Positions 1-7,275 of a DNA stretch of 17,236 nucleotides are shown piece by piece (position 1 is the stretch's first letter; each line of letters begins with the position of its first letter). The stretch comes from Desulfobacteraceae bacterium UBA5852 (lineage in GTDB: Bacteria > Desulfobacterota > Desulfobacteria > Desulfobacterales > UBA5852). A model generated the notes under the pieces. That model saw only the letters and a list, made by a program, of their open reading frames with translations. It ran no database searches and was not told the origin of the DNA. The stretch is from positions 949-18,184 of the forward strand of contig DJGG01000116.1 of the NCBI GenBank assembly GCA_002432195.1, written 5' to 3'. The translations under genes and the position numbers were made by a program.

Positions 1-900
1 GTGGACGTTGACGTCCACCTCCCCCGGCGGCAGGCTGAGGAAACAGACCGCCACGGGGTACTGGCCCCGCATGAAGCGCTCCCGTCCCCCGTGGAGCACG
101 GCGTGCTGGACGGTGCGGTCCCGCACGAAGCGCCCGTTGACAAAGGTGTAGAGGGCACGGGCGGTGGCGCGCTGGACCCGGGGCCCGGCGATCCAGCCCG
201 TGACCGCCACCCCTTCGGCTTCCAATTCCAGGGGGAGCAATTCCCGGCGCACCTCGCCCCCCAGGACGTCCACGGCCCTGTCCAGGGGATCGCCCACGGC
301 GGGCCAGTCCTTCACCCGGCGGCGGTTGTGGGTCAGGCGGAAATGGACCTGGGGGTGGGCCAGGGCGAGACTCGCCAGGCTGTCGCCGATATGCCCCATC
401 TCGGTGGCCATGCTTTTGAGGAATTTCCGCCGGGCGGGGGTGTTGAAAAAAAGATCGGCCACGCGCACCAGGGTGCCGGGGGCGGCCCCCACCGTGCGCA
501 CGTCTTCCAGCTTGCCGCCGGTCATGCGGATTTCCGTGCCGGCCTCCGCGCCGGCCGGGCGGGTGACCAGGGTGAAGCGGGAGACGGCGGCCATGCTGGG
601 AAGGGCCTCCCCGCGGAAGCCCAGGGTCCTGATGGCCGCCAGGTCCTCGTCCCGGGCGATCTTACTCGTGGCATGGCGTTCCAAGGCCAGCAGCGCGTCG
701 TCCCGGGGCATGCCGGCGCCGTCGTCGGCCACCTGGATGAGGGTGCGCCCCCCGGCTTCGATGTCCACCGTGATCTGCCGGCTGCCGGCATCCAGGGCGT
801 TTTCCACCAATTCCTTGACCACCGAGGCGGGGCGTTCCACCACCTCGCCGGCGGCGATCTTGTTGGCCAGGATGTCGGGGAGAATCCGCACGCGTGCCAT
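1..900 (-). CDS. mutL: DNA mismatch repair protein MutL (N-terminal part, runs off the window)
   Basis: The visible 300 residues are the GHKL ATPase and transducer part of MutL, the dimeric matchmaker that couples mismatch recognition by MutS to downstream strand removal. Directly visible motifs are NKIAAGEVVERPASVVKEL near residues 13-31 with the catalytic Glu at about 30 and Mg-binding Asn at 34, the DDGAGM motif near 59-64, HATSK near 76-80 and GFRGEAL near 94-100. The last visible residues are VDVNVH, the start of the conserved motif that normally continues PTK, so the reading frame is intact to the window edge and the C-terminal dimerisation domain lies outside. The ATG at 898-900 begins 40 bp after the small upstream gene ends, consistent with co-transcription. 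The ribosome binding site is weak. Identity is very secure. Confidence 0.97.
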   Translation of the reverse strand, partial: MARVRILPDILANKIAAGEVVERPASVVKELVENALDAGSRQITVDIEAGGRTLIQVADDGAGMPRDDALLALERHATSKIARDEDLAAIRTLGFRGEALPSMAAVSRFTLVTRPAGAEAGTEIRMTGGKLEDVRTVGAAPGTLVRVADLFFNTPARRKFLKSMATEMGHIGDSLASLALAHPQVHFRLTHNRRRVKDWPAVGDPLDRAVDVLGGEVRRELLPLELEAEGVAVTGWIAGPRVQRATARALYTFVNGRFVRDRTVQHAVLHGGRERFMRGQYPVAVCFLSLPPGEVDVNVH

Positions 901-940
901 GGGGGTGGAGTCCTATTAGGCCGGGGTTGGGCGGCGGCGC

Positions 941-1120
941 TCAGGCGGCGCCCTCCCGGATGGTGCGGGCCAGGAATTCGGCTTCCATGGGGTTGAGGTC
1001 GAAGCGCACCCCGGCTTCGTCCAAAAGGTCTGCGAGGGGCTGGCCGGGGTTGTCCCGGCGCTGCTCGGAAATCCATTGAACAGCCTTGCGAATGCTTTCA
1101 CCTTGGGGTTGCAGGGCCAC
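941..1120 (-). CDS. Small conserved-looking hypothetical protein (59 aa, GTG start)
   Basis: A 59-residue frame starts at GTG (1118-1120) and ends with TGA (941-943). A strong ribosome binding site, GGAGG, lies about 7 bases upstream of the GTG, which is the main reason for the start choice. The product is hydrophilic and predicted helical: an N-terminal part with IRKAVQWISEQRRDNPGQP, then LADLLDEAGVRFDLNPMEAEFLARTIRE. It has no membrane segment, signal peptide or cysteine. The pattern RKAV.WISE followed by a DEA.FR(F).L.P..EEFL tail resembles short uncharacterised proteins I associate with Desulfobacterota, but I cannot name a family. It sits 70 bp after gatA and 40 bp before mutL on the same strand, so it is probably part of the operon. 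Codon use is like its neighbours. Function unknown. Confidence 0.75.
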   Translation of the reverse strand: MALQPQGESIRKAVQWISEQRRDNPGQPLADLLDEAGVRFDLNPMEAEFLARTIREGAA

Positions 1121-1190
1121 GGTCTATCCTCCTTGGATGGTTGAGGCGCTGGGCGGACCCAATGCCGTCCTGCACCCCTTGAGGGGCGGC

Positions 1191-2648
1191 TCAAAGGGGC
1201 GGCTTGTGCTGGTGAAAATCGGTGGCCTGCTCGAAGGCGTGCCCCACCCGCAGCAGGGTTTCCTCGTTGAAATGGCGGGCCTGGATCTGCAGTCCCACGG
1301 GCAGTCCGTCGTCGGCGAAGCCGCAGGGCACCGCCAGGCCCGGAATGCCGGCGAGGTTGGCCGGAATGGTAAAAATGTCGGAGAGGTACATGGTCAAGGG
1401 GTCGTCGGCCTTGGCGCCGATGGGGAAAGCCGGAGTGGGGGCCACCGGCGAGACGAGCACGTCGCAGGCGGCGAAGGCACGCTTGAAATCCTCGACAATC
1501 AGGGTGCGCACCTGGGACGCCTTACGGTAGTAAGCATCGTAGTAGCCGGCCGACAGGGCGTATGTGCCCAGCAGGATACGGCGCTGGACCTCTTCGCCAA
1601 ATCCCTTGGAACGGGTGGCCCGGTACATCTCCAGCAGATCCGTCTGGCCGCCCGCGCGCGCGCCGAAGCGCACCCCGTCGTAGCGGGCCAGGTTTGAGCA
1701 GGCCTCCGAGGGGGCGATGATGTAGTAGGTGGCCACGGCGTAGGCCGTGTGGGGCAGGGATACCGGTACCTGACGCGCGCCGAGGGATTCGAGGGTGCCG
1801 ATGGCTGCCGCCACGCTGCGGGCCACGGCGGGGTCGAGGCCTCCGATGGCCGCGAAATCCGGGATCCCTATGCGCAGGCCGTGCAGGTCGCCCGTCAGGG
1901 CGGCCTGGTAATCCGGCACCGTCTCCGGCACCGAGGTGGCATCCCGGGGGTCATGGCCGGCAATGGCGGCCAGGATCCGCGCGCAGTCGGCCACGGATTT
2001 GCCCAGGGGGCCGATCTGGTCCAGGGAGGAGGCGAAGGCCACCAGGCCGAAGCGGGACACCCGGCCATAGGTGGGCTTCAGGCCCACCACGCCGCAATGG
2101 GAAGCCGGCTGGCGGATGGAGCCACCCGTGTCGGACCCCAGGGCGCCCAGGCACATGTCGGCCGCCACGGCCGCGGCCGCGCCCCCGCTGGAGCCGCCCG
2201 GAATGCGGCGCGTGTCCCAGGGGTTGCGGGTGGGCTTGAAGGCGGAATTCTCCGTGGAGGACCCCATGGCGAATTCGTCCATGTTGGTTTTGCCCACCAG
2301 AACGGCCCCGGCCCGCCGCAGCCGTTCCACCACCGTGGCGTCATAGGGCGGCACGAAGTTTTCGAGGATCCGCGACCCGCAGGTGGTGCGCAGCCCCCGG
2401 GTGCAGAGCACATCCTTGAGGCTCAGGGGAATGCCGGTCAGGGGGCCGGCATCGCCGGCCGCCAGGCGCCGGTCCGCTTCCCGGGCCTGGGCCAGGGCAC
2501 CGGGCGCGTCCACCGTGAGGTAGGCCTCCACCCGGGGCTCTACGGCGTCAACCCGTTCGAGCACGGAGCGGGTCAGCTCCTCGGCCGACAGTTCCCGGCG
2601 CGCCAGCAGATTCGCGGCGGCTTCGATGGTCAATTGAAAGGGTTGCAT
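1191..2648 (-). CDS. gatA: Aspartyl/glutamyl-tRNA(Asn/Gln) amidotransferase subunit A
   Basis: GatA is the amidase subunit of the cytoplasmic GatCAB complex. It releases ammonia from Gln or Asn to convert Glu-tRNA(Gln) or Asp-tRNA(Asn) into the correctly charged tRNA. The Ser-cisSer-Lys triad of the amidase signature family is visible as Lys77 in SLKD, Ser152 in GGSSGG and Ser176 in GSDTGGSIRQPA. The length of 485 residues is typical. I chose the ATG at 2646-2648, giving MQPFQLT, because GatA proteins usually begin just before this helix and GAGGAG lies about 12 bases upstream. A longer form starts at 2669, where ATGA overlaps the gatC stop and adds seven residues, but no ribosome binding site precedes it. 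gatC is directly upstream. gatB is not in this window. Confidence 0.96.
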   Translation of the reverse strand: MQPFQLTIEAAANLLARRELSAEELTRSVLERVDAVEPRVEAYLTVDAPGALAQAREADRRLAAGDAGPLTGIPLSLKDVLCTRGLRTTCGSRILENFVPPYDATVVERLRRAGAVLVGKTNMDEFAMGSSTENSAFKPTRNPWDTRRIPGGSSGGAAAAVAADMCLGALGSDTGGSIRQPASHCGVVGLKPTYGRVSRFGLVAFASSLDQIGPLGKSVADCARILAAIAGHDPRDATSVPETVPDYQAALTGDLHGLRIGIPDFAAIGGLDPAVARSVAAAIGTLESLGARQVPVSLPHTAYAVATYYIIAPSEACSNLARYDGVRFGARAGGQTDLLEMYRATRSKGFGEEVQRRILLGTYALSAGYYDAYYRKASQVRTLIVEDFKRAFAACDVLVSPVAPTPAFPIGAKADDPLTMYLSDIFTIPANLAGIPGLAVPCGFADDGLPVGLQIQARHFNEETLLRVGHAFEQATDFHQHKPPL

Positions 2649-2665
2649 GGCTGGGGCCGAGCTCC

Positions 2666-2953
2666 TCATCCGATAACCCGGGGCACCAGGAAGCTCTCGG
2701 CGTCCCGTTCCGGGGCCCCGGACAGGGCTTCTTCCCGCTCCAGGTGCTCCCCGGGTTTATCCTCGCGGAAGGCGCTGGTGAGCGCGATGGCGTGGGATGT
2801 GGGTTCCACGCCCGTGGTGTCCAGGGCGTTCAGGGTGGCCATGTAGGCCAGGATGTCCTGGATCTGGGAGACGATCCGGTGGAGATGCGCGGGGTCCAGC
2901 TCCAGACGGGCCAGGCCGGCCACCTGGAGCACCTCCTGCGTGGTGATGTTCAT
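2666..2953 (-). CDS. gatC: Aspartyl/glutamyl-tRNA amidotransferase subunit C
   Basis: GatC is the small belt subunit that wraps around GatA and stabilises its contact with GatB in the tRNA-dependent amidotransferase. The 95-residue product has the usual length and pattern: an N-terminal VLQVAGLARLEL segment, a central helix with IQDILAYMATLNALDTTGVEPT, and an acidic C-terminal region with FREDKPGEHLEREEAL. The hydrophobic ILAYM-LN stretch followed by D-T-V-EPT is the family hallmark. It lies 48 bp downstream of the SPOR-domain gene and its stop codon overlaps an optional upstream ATG of gatA, indicating translational coupling. No irregularities. Confidence 0.95.
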   Translation of the reverse strand: MNITTQEVLQVAGLARLELDPAHLHRIVSQIQDILAYMATLNALDTTGVEPTSHAIALTSAFREDKPGEHLEREEALSGAPERDAESFLVPRVIG

Positions 2954-3001
2954 GTTTCTGCCTTTCCACGGCTTGGTCGGGGCCGTGCGCCGCGGGGACC
3001 T

Positions 3002-3757
3002 TCAGCGGGACACCACGATGGGGTTCAGGCCCCTGGCTTTGAGACCTTGCAGGGTTGCGGCGGCGTCTTCACGGCGCTGGAAGGACCCCACGCGGATGCG
3101 ATACCAGACCCCCTTGCCGGGGATGGTCACCGTCGACGTGTAGGCGGCGAATCCCTGGGCCCGGAGTCCTTGAACCATCTGGTCGGCGCGGTCGGCCTCC
3201 TGCAGGGAGGCCACCTGGATGCACAGGGGCCCCTGGGAGGCCGGCGCCCCGGCGACCGCGGCTTTGGCAGGGGCCGGGGCCGCAACCGGCGAGGGTGCCG
3301 CCGTCGGCGCCGTTGCCGTTGAGCGGGCGGAAAGTTTGGGCTTCAGGTCCGCCCGCGGGCGTTTGATGTCGGTGTCCGTTTCCCCCAGGGCCGCGCCTGC
3401 TCCGTCCGCCGCGCGTTCGATGCTCGCCACAGTGTCGGGCCGGATGCGCGGAGCCTCCTGGGCGCCTTTCAGGGCTTCGTAGAATTCCAGGTCCGAGGGT
3501 GGCCCCCCCCCTTCGGAATACGCCTGCAACTGGGATTCCTGTTCTTGCAGGATTTGTTCCCGCAGGGCCTGGAGCTTGGCTTCCAGGGCCTGGAGATCGA
3601 ACTCCACGGGGGCCGTGCCCCGCCCCACCAGAACCCCCAGGAAGAAGACCCACCCGCAAAGCGCCAGCAGGCCCATCAGGGGCCAGAAAATGGCCTTGCG
3701 TGGGCGCGGCCCGCGGGTGCGGGGCGGGCCTTCCTCCGGAATCGAGGTCTGGTTCAT
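3002..3757 (-). CDS. SPOR-domain protein with one N-terminal membrane anchor
   Basis: A 251-residue protein. Residues 1-22 are basic and proline-rich (cytoplasmic). Residues about 23-45 form one hydrophobic segment ending in GVLVGRGTAPV. A coiled-coil-prone stretch (about 55-80, LEAKLQALREQILQEQE) and a long Ala/Pro/Thr-rich linker (about 120-172) follow. Residues about 174-251 match a SPOR domain: a beta strand with CIQVASLQEADRAD, then a GFAAYTSTV strand, WYRIRVGSFQRREDA and the final LKARGLNPIVV. SPOR domains bind glycan strands stripped of stem peptides at division sites, so a periplasmic peptidoglycan-binding role is expected for this type II membrane protein. The partner is unknown. The gene sits 66 bp after argS and 48 bp before gatC, an odd place for an envelope protein. 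Confidence 0.88.
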   Translation of the reverse strand: MNQTSIPEEGPPRTRGPRPRKAIFWPLMGLLALCGWVFFLGVLVGRGTAPVEFDLQALEAKLQALREQILQEQESQLQAYSEGGGPPSDLEFYEALKGAQEAPRIRPDTVASIERAADGAGAALGETDTDIKRPRADLKPKLSARSTATAPTAAPSPVAAPAPAKAAVAGAPASQGPLCIQVASLQEADRADQMVQGLRAQGFAAYTSTVTIPGKGVWYRIRVGSFQRREDAAATLQGLKARGLNPIVVSR

Positions 3758-3823
3758 GCCGTGCGGCTCCCGACGGGCGGCGGGGATGCCTCTGCGGTGC
3801 GGGGCGCATGCCGTCCCACGCGT

Positions 3824-5488
3824 CTACATGACGTCCGGGGCCGATACCCCCAGCAGTTCGAGGCCGTTGCGGATGACCTGGCGCACCCCCGTGATCAACG
3901 ACAGGCGGGCGCGGGTGAGGGCCGGCGCATCGGTGAGCACGCGCTGGCGGTTGTAATAGGAATGGAAGGCCGCCGCCAGGTCCAGCAGGTAGAACGTCAC
4001 CCGGTGGGGCTCCAGCAGGCGGGCGCTGGCCGCCACGATTTCCGGAAAGCGCCCCAGGGTCTTGATCAGCTGGATGTCGTCCGGGGTATCCAGGCAGGTG
4101 GCGCCGGCCGCATCCCAACCGGTGAACCCGAGGCCGGTGCCCTCCGCCTTGCGCAGGATGCTGGAAATGCGGGCGTGGACATACTGGACGTAGAAAACCG
4201 GGTTGTCGTTGGTCTTCTGTTTGGCCACCTCCAGGTCGAAATCCAGGGTGCTGTCGGCACTGCGGGTCAGGAAAATGAAGCGGGCCGCATCCCGGCCCAC
4301 CTCCTTCATCACGTCGCTCAGGGTGACAAACTCCCCGGCCCGGGTGGACATGGCCACGGGCGCTCCCCCCCGCAGCAGGTTGACCATCTGGACCAGGATG
4401 ACCTCGAAGCGCGCGGGGTCCACCCCGGACGCCTGGACCGCGGCCTTCATGCGGGGAATGTAGCCATGGTGGTCCGCCCCCCAGACGTCGATGACGCGGT
4501 CGAACCCGCGCTCGAATTTTTCCTGGTGATAGGCGATATCGGAGGCGAAATAGGTGGTCTGGCCGTTGTTGCGCACCACCACCCGGTCCTTTTCGTCACC
4601 GAAGGCGCTGGTGTTGAACCAGAGAGCGCCATCCTGGGGATAGACGACCCCCCGGGCCTGGAGGGCCTCCAGGCTGGCCTCCACGCGTCCCGTATCGTAG
4701 AGGCTCTGTTCGCTGTACCAGCGGTCGAAGGCCACGCCGAAATCCAGCAGGTCCTGGCGCATGCCCGCGGTGATGGTGTCGGCGGCGTAGCGCGCACAGC
4801 GCATCACGCCCTCCGCCTCCTCGGCCGTGAGCAGGGCATCGCCGTGCCGCGCCCGCAACTCCCGGGCCAGGTCGACGATGTAATCCCCCTGGTAGCAGTC
4901 CTCGGGGAAGCTCACGGCCTCTCCGGCCAACTGGCGGTAGCGCAGCAGTACCGAGCGGCCCAGGGTCTGGATCTGACGGCCGCTGTCGTTGATGTAGTAC
5001 TCCTTCTGGACCGCGTAGCCGCTGGCGGCCAGGATGCGGGCCATGCTGTCCCCCACGGCGGCGCCGCGGCCGTGGCCCACATGAAGAGGGCCGGTGGGGT
5101 TGGAGCTGACAAATTCCACCTGGACCTTGGTCCCCCGCCCCAGGTCCGAAGAACCGTAGCGCGGACCTTGGTCGTGCACGGCCGCCAGCAGGGGCAGCCA
5201 GGCCGAAGGACGCAGGAAGAAATTGATGAACCCCGGCCCGGCGATCTCGGTGCGCGCGAGGAGCCCGTGGGGGTCGGCGATATGGGCGCAAAGGGCTTCG
5301 GCCACCTGCCGGGGGGCCATTTTCTGGCTCCGCGCCGCCACCAGGGCGAAATTGGTGGAATAGTCGCCATGGGCCTCCACCTTGGGCACGTCGATTTCCG
5401 CTTCGGGGAAGAGGTCGTGGGGCAGGGCACCGGCGGCATGGGCCCGGTCCGCCGCATGGCGGATCAATTCTTTCAGCAGCGTTTTCAT
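3824..5488 (-). CDS. argS: Arginyl-tRNA synthetase
   Basis: ArgS charges tRNA(Arg) with arginine in the cytoplasm (class I synthetase). The 554-residue product has the ArgRS N-terminal additional domain (about 1-90), an EFVSSNPTGPLHVGHGRGA segment with the HIGH-type motif HVGH at 136-139, a conserved SGRQIQTLG region, the VWGADHHGYIPRMKA segment, MSTRAGEFV in place of a canonical KMSKS loop as is usual in this family, and a C-terminal DALR-type anticodon-binding domain ending in LGVSAPDVM. The ATG at 5486-5488 gives MKTLLKELI, the expected family N-terminus. An in-frame ATG 36 codons upstream would add an unconserved tail. It is the first gene of the leftward operon and has a promoter about 120 bp upstream. 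Confidence 0.96.
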   Translation of the reverse strand: MKTLLKELIRHAADRAHAAGALPHDLFPEAEIDVPKVEAHGDYSTNFALVAARSQKMAPRQVAEALCAHIADPHGLLARTEIAGPGFINFFLRPSAWLPLLAAVHDQGPRYGSSDLGRGTKVQVEFVSSNPTGPLHVGHGRGAAVGDSMARILAASGYAVQKEYYINDSGRQIQTLGRSVLLRYRQLAGEAVSFPEDCYQGDYIVDLARELRARHGDALLTAEEAEGVMRCARYAADTITAGMRQDLLDFGVAFDRWYSEQSLYDTGRVEASLEALQARGVVYPQDGALWFNTSAFGDEKDRVVVRNNGQTTYFASDIAYHQEKFERGFDRVIDVWGADHHGYIPRMKAAVQASGVDPARFEVILVQMVNLLRGGAPVAMSTRAGEFVTLSDVMKEVGRDAARFIFLTRSADSTLDFDLEVAKQKTNDNPVFYVQYVHARISSILRKAEGTGLGFTGWDAAGATCLDTPDDIQLIKTLGRFPEIVAASARLLEPHRVTFYLLDLAAAFHSYYNRQRVLTDAPALTRARLSLITGVRQVIRNGLELLGVSAPDVM

Positions 5489-5615
5489 GGGGCCTGGGCG
5501 ATCCTGCAGGGCTGCAGCGGTGGAATACAAAAGGCGGACTGCAGCGCAATCGGCTGTCTGCCGCCTCGGCCAAGTATCGGTGCCTTTCTTCGGCACAGGT
5601 CTTTAAGCGACCCAA

Positions 5616-5644
5616 TTCATAAAGAGTTTCAGGGAGCAAGTCAA
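5616..5644 (-). promoter_or_regulatory. Sigma70-like promoter for the argS operon
   Basis: Read on the minus strand, a -35 box TTGACT (5644-5639, five of six consensus positions) is followed by a 17-bp spacer and a -10 box TATGAA (5621-5616, four of six). Transcription would start near 5609, giving a leader of about 120 nt before the argS ATG. It is the best promoter match upstream of argS. Its -35 box touches the tandem repeat beginning at 5644. Confidence 0.6.
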
Positions 5645-5673
5645 GTCGCATATCCCCCAGTCGCATATCCCCT
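5644..5673. repeat. Tandem 15-bp direct repeat between divergent promoters
   Basis: Two adjacent copies, AGTCGCATATCCCCC (5644-5658) and AGTCGCATATCCCCT (5659-5673), differ only at the last base. A third partial copy, TCGCATA, occurs at 5720-5726, overlapping the -10 region of the plus-strand promoter. The pair lies directly behind the argS -35 box and about 30 bp before the riboswitch-operon -35 box, a position compatible with a shared operator. CCCCAG and CTGGGG (5655-5660 and 5672-5677) could also form a small hairpin, but no T-run follows. The role is inferred only from position. Confidence 0.5.
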
Positions 5674-5701
5674 GGGGCCGGGTACTGCCGTCGCGCGTGC
5701 C

Positions 5702-5730
5702 TTGACAACCAGGGAGGGATCGCATAGAGA
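5702..5730 (+). promoter_or_regulatory. Sigma70-like promoter for the cobalamin operon
   Basis: A perfect -35 hexamer TTGACA (5702-5707) is followed after 17 bp by TAGAGA (5725-5730), a weak -10 (three of six). Transcription would start around 5737, exactly where the 5' arm of riboswitch helix P1 begins. The coincidence of predicted start and P1 supports the call despite the poor -10. Confidence 0.55.
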
Positions 5731-5736
5731 TACAGC

Positions 5737-5939
5737 GTCAAGGTGCCGCAACGGCTCGTCCGGCTGGCGCGTGGCGCGAATATGCACCACGGTCGGTCCG
5801 TTCGAGGGGAATCCCGTGCAAGTCGGGAGCGGTCCCGCCGCTGTAACCGGGGACGAACTCCGAGGCAGCCACTGCAGGGCCAACCCTGTGGGAAGGTTCG
5901 GAGGGAGAGGGATCCGGGAGCCAGAAGACCTGCCTTGAC
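5737..5939 (+). promoter_or_regulatory. Cobalamin (adenosylcobalamin-type) riboswitch
   Basis: The leader has the conserved parts of the B12 riboswitch in order. GTCAAGG (5737-5743) is an exact complement of CCTTGAC (5933-5939), giving a 7-bp helix P1. The core segment begins GGGAATCCCGTGCAAGTC (from 5807) and continues with GGTCCCGCCGCTGTAA to about 5846. The B12 box AGCCAGAAGACCTGCC (5919-5934) fits the consensus. The element is on the same strand as the transporter and cbi genes and about 250 bp upstream of the first start codon. The strong terminator 74 bp downstream indicates that cobalamin binding lowers read-through. This is the main evidence that the downstream transporter handles a corrinoid or serves its synthesis. 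Confidence 0.95.
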
Positions 5940-6012
5940 CTGCGAGGCCGTTCTTTGCGGCGGTACAACGGAACGGCGTTCGGCGCTAAGGGGCCAAAGC
6001 AAGCTGGGTGCA

Positions 6013-6052
6013 GCCCTTCAAGCAATGTTTTGCTTGAAGGGCTTTTCTTTTT
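6013..6052 (+). terminator. Intrinsic terminator forming the riboswitch expression platform
   Basis: GCCCTTCAAGCA (6013-6024) pairs perfectly with TGCTTGAAGGGC (6031-6042) across a 6-nt loop, and TTTTCTTTTT (6043-6052) follows. A 12-bp uninterrupted stem plus U-tract is a textbook Rho-independent terminator. It lies before the first gene, so it acts as an attenuator. A possible competing helix pairs AAGGG (5988-5992) with CCCTT (6014-6018), but that antiterminator is only 5 bp and uncertain. Confidence 0.93.
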
Positions 6053-6189
6053 GGAGCGCGCCGTCGACCCCGACCCGGGCGGCCGGTTCCGGGACCGACG
6101 CCCACAGACGGCAGGAACTCCCGGGCGGGCACGCCGACCCCCTTGGCGGATCGACGGCCTGCCGCTGCGCAGAGGAACAGCCGAATACC

Positions 6190-7272
6190 ATGCAAACCGA
6201 CGCTCCCATGCCGCCCCGGCGGTCGCTTGCCGTGGGGGGCCGCTCCCGCCGGGGCCTGGGCTTCGGCTTCCAGGTGCTCCTCCTGGCCGCGGCCCTGGCG
6301 GGGGCCGTGGTGCTCTCCGCCCGCCTGGGGTTTGTCCAGCTCCCGGCGCGCCAGGTGGCCACCATTATTTACGCGGGTCTTTTCGACCGGCCCGAGCTGC
6401 TCCAGGGGATGGACGCCGTGGCGCCCGTGGTGGTCTGGGACGTGCGCCTGCCGCGGATATTGACCGCCGCCCTGGTGGGAGGCGGCCTGGCGGCCGCCGG
6501 CGCCGTCTTCCAGGGGATCCTGCTGAATCCCCTGGCCGACCCCTATACACTGGGGGTTTCCGCGGGGGCGGCCTTCGGGGCGGCGGTGGCCCTGCTCCTG
6601 AACCTCAAGCTGGCCGGGGCCTTCTCGGTGCCGCTGTTCGCCTTCGCCGGGGCCGTGGCCACCTTGTTTCTGGTGATCTACCTGGCATCGGGCTCCGGCG
6701 GCATGGGGTCCACCCACCTGGTGCTCTCGGGCATCATCGTGGCGGCCATTCTCGCGGCGGGCCTGAGCTTCCTGAAATATTTGGCCGATGAGGAGGTGGG
6801 CATCATCATCTTCTGGCTCATGGGGAGCTTTGCCTCCCGCACGTGGTTCGATGTGCTTCTGGTGGCCGCCGCCCTGGCCCTCGGCGTGGTGGTTTTCATG
6901 GTGTTCGGCCGTGACCTGAATCTCATGGCCCTCGGGGACCGGGCCGCCGCCTCCCTGGGGGTGAACACCCGCCAGGTGACCCTTTGGCTCCTGGTGACGG
7001 CCTCGCTGGTGTCGGCCATCTGCGTTGCCGTGGCGGGCATCATCGGCTTCGTGGGGCTCCTGGTGCCCCACCTGGTGCGCATGGCCGCCGGCCCCGACAA
7101 CCGTCGGCTGATCCCCCTGGCCGCCCTCACCGGGGCCCTCATGCTGCTGGCGGCCGACACCGTGACCCGGGCGGTGCTGCCCCACGAGGTCCCCATCGGG
7201 GTGCTCACCGCCCTCATCGGGGGCCCTTTTTTCTGCTGGGTCTTTCGCCGCCAGCAGCGGGGCCGGCGGTGA
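6190..7272 (+). CDS. btuC: FecCD/BtuC-family ABC transporter permease (probable corrinoid importer)
   Basis: A 360-residue polytopic inner-membrane protein of the FecCD family, which forms the homodimeric channel of type II ABC importers for vitamin B12, siderophores or haem. Family hallmarks are RLPRILTAALVGGGLAAAGA followed by FQGILLNPLADPYTLGVSAGAAFGA (about residues 86-132) and GFVGLLVPHLVR with GPDNRRLIPL (about 286-307). The hydrophobic segments fit about ten membrane helices, starting near residue 23. The ATG at 6190 is preceded by AGAGGAAC about 11 bases upstream. The open frame extends far upstream through the terminator and riboswitch, which is not coding. It is the first gene after the B12 riboswitch and its stop is 3 bp before the ATPase gene. 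The substrate (cobalamin, cobinamide or another chelate) is inferred from the riboswitch alone. Confidence 0.88.
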   Translation: MQTDAPMPPRRSLAVGGRSRRGLGFGFQVLLLAAALAGAVVLSARLGFVQLPARQVATIIYAGLFDRPELLQGMDAVAPVVVWDVRLPRILTAALVGGGLAAAGAVFQGILLNPLADPYTLGVSAGAAFGAAVALLLNLKLAGAFSVPLFAFAGAVATLFLVIYLASGSGGMGSTHLVLSGIIVAAILAAGLSFLKYLADEEVGIIIFWLMGSFASRTWFDVLLVAAALALGVVVFMVFGRDLNLMALGDRAAASLGVNTRQVTLWLLVTASLVSAICVAVAGIIGFVGLLVPHLVRMAAGPDNRRLIPLAALTGALMLLAADTVTRAVLPHEVPIGVLTALIGGPFFCWVFRRQQRGRR

Positions 7273-7275
7273 GCC

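Noticed and set aside
1..996. Long plus-strand open frame opposite mutL
   Set aside because: It is Gly/His/Pro-rich and antisense to an unmistakable MutL; high GC content keeps opposite frames open.
916..1194. 92-codon minus-strand frame across the gatA-mutL gap
   Set aside because: It is Pro/Ser/Arg-rich shadow coding that overlaps the better-supported 59-residue GTG frame in another phase and has no ribosome binding site.
3545..5938. Very long plus-strand open frame opposite argS and the SPOR gene
   Set aside because: It is antisense to ArgS with typical shadow composition and also runs through the riboswitch.
5743..6189. N-terminal extension of the permease frame
   Set aside because: The open frame runs through the riboswitch and terminator; the conserved permease begins after ATG 6190 with its own ribosome binding site.
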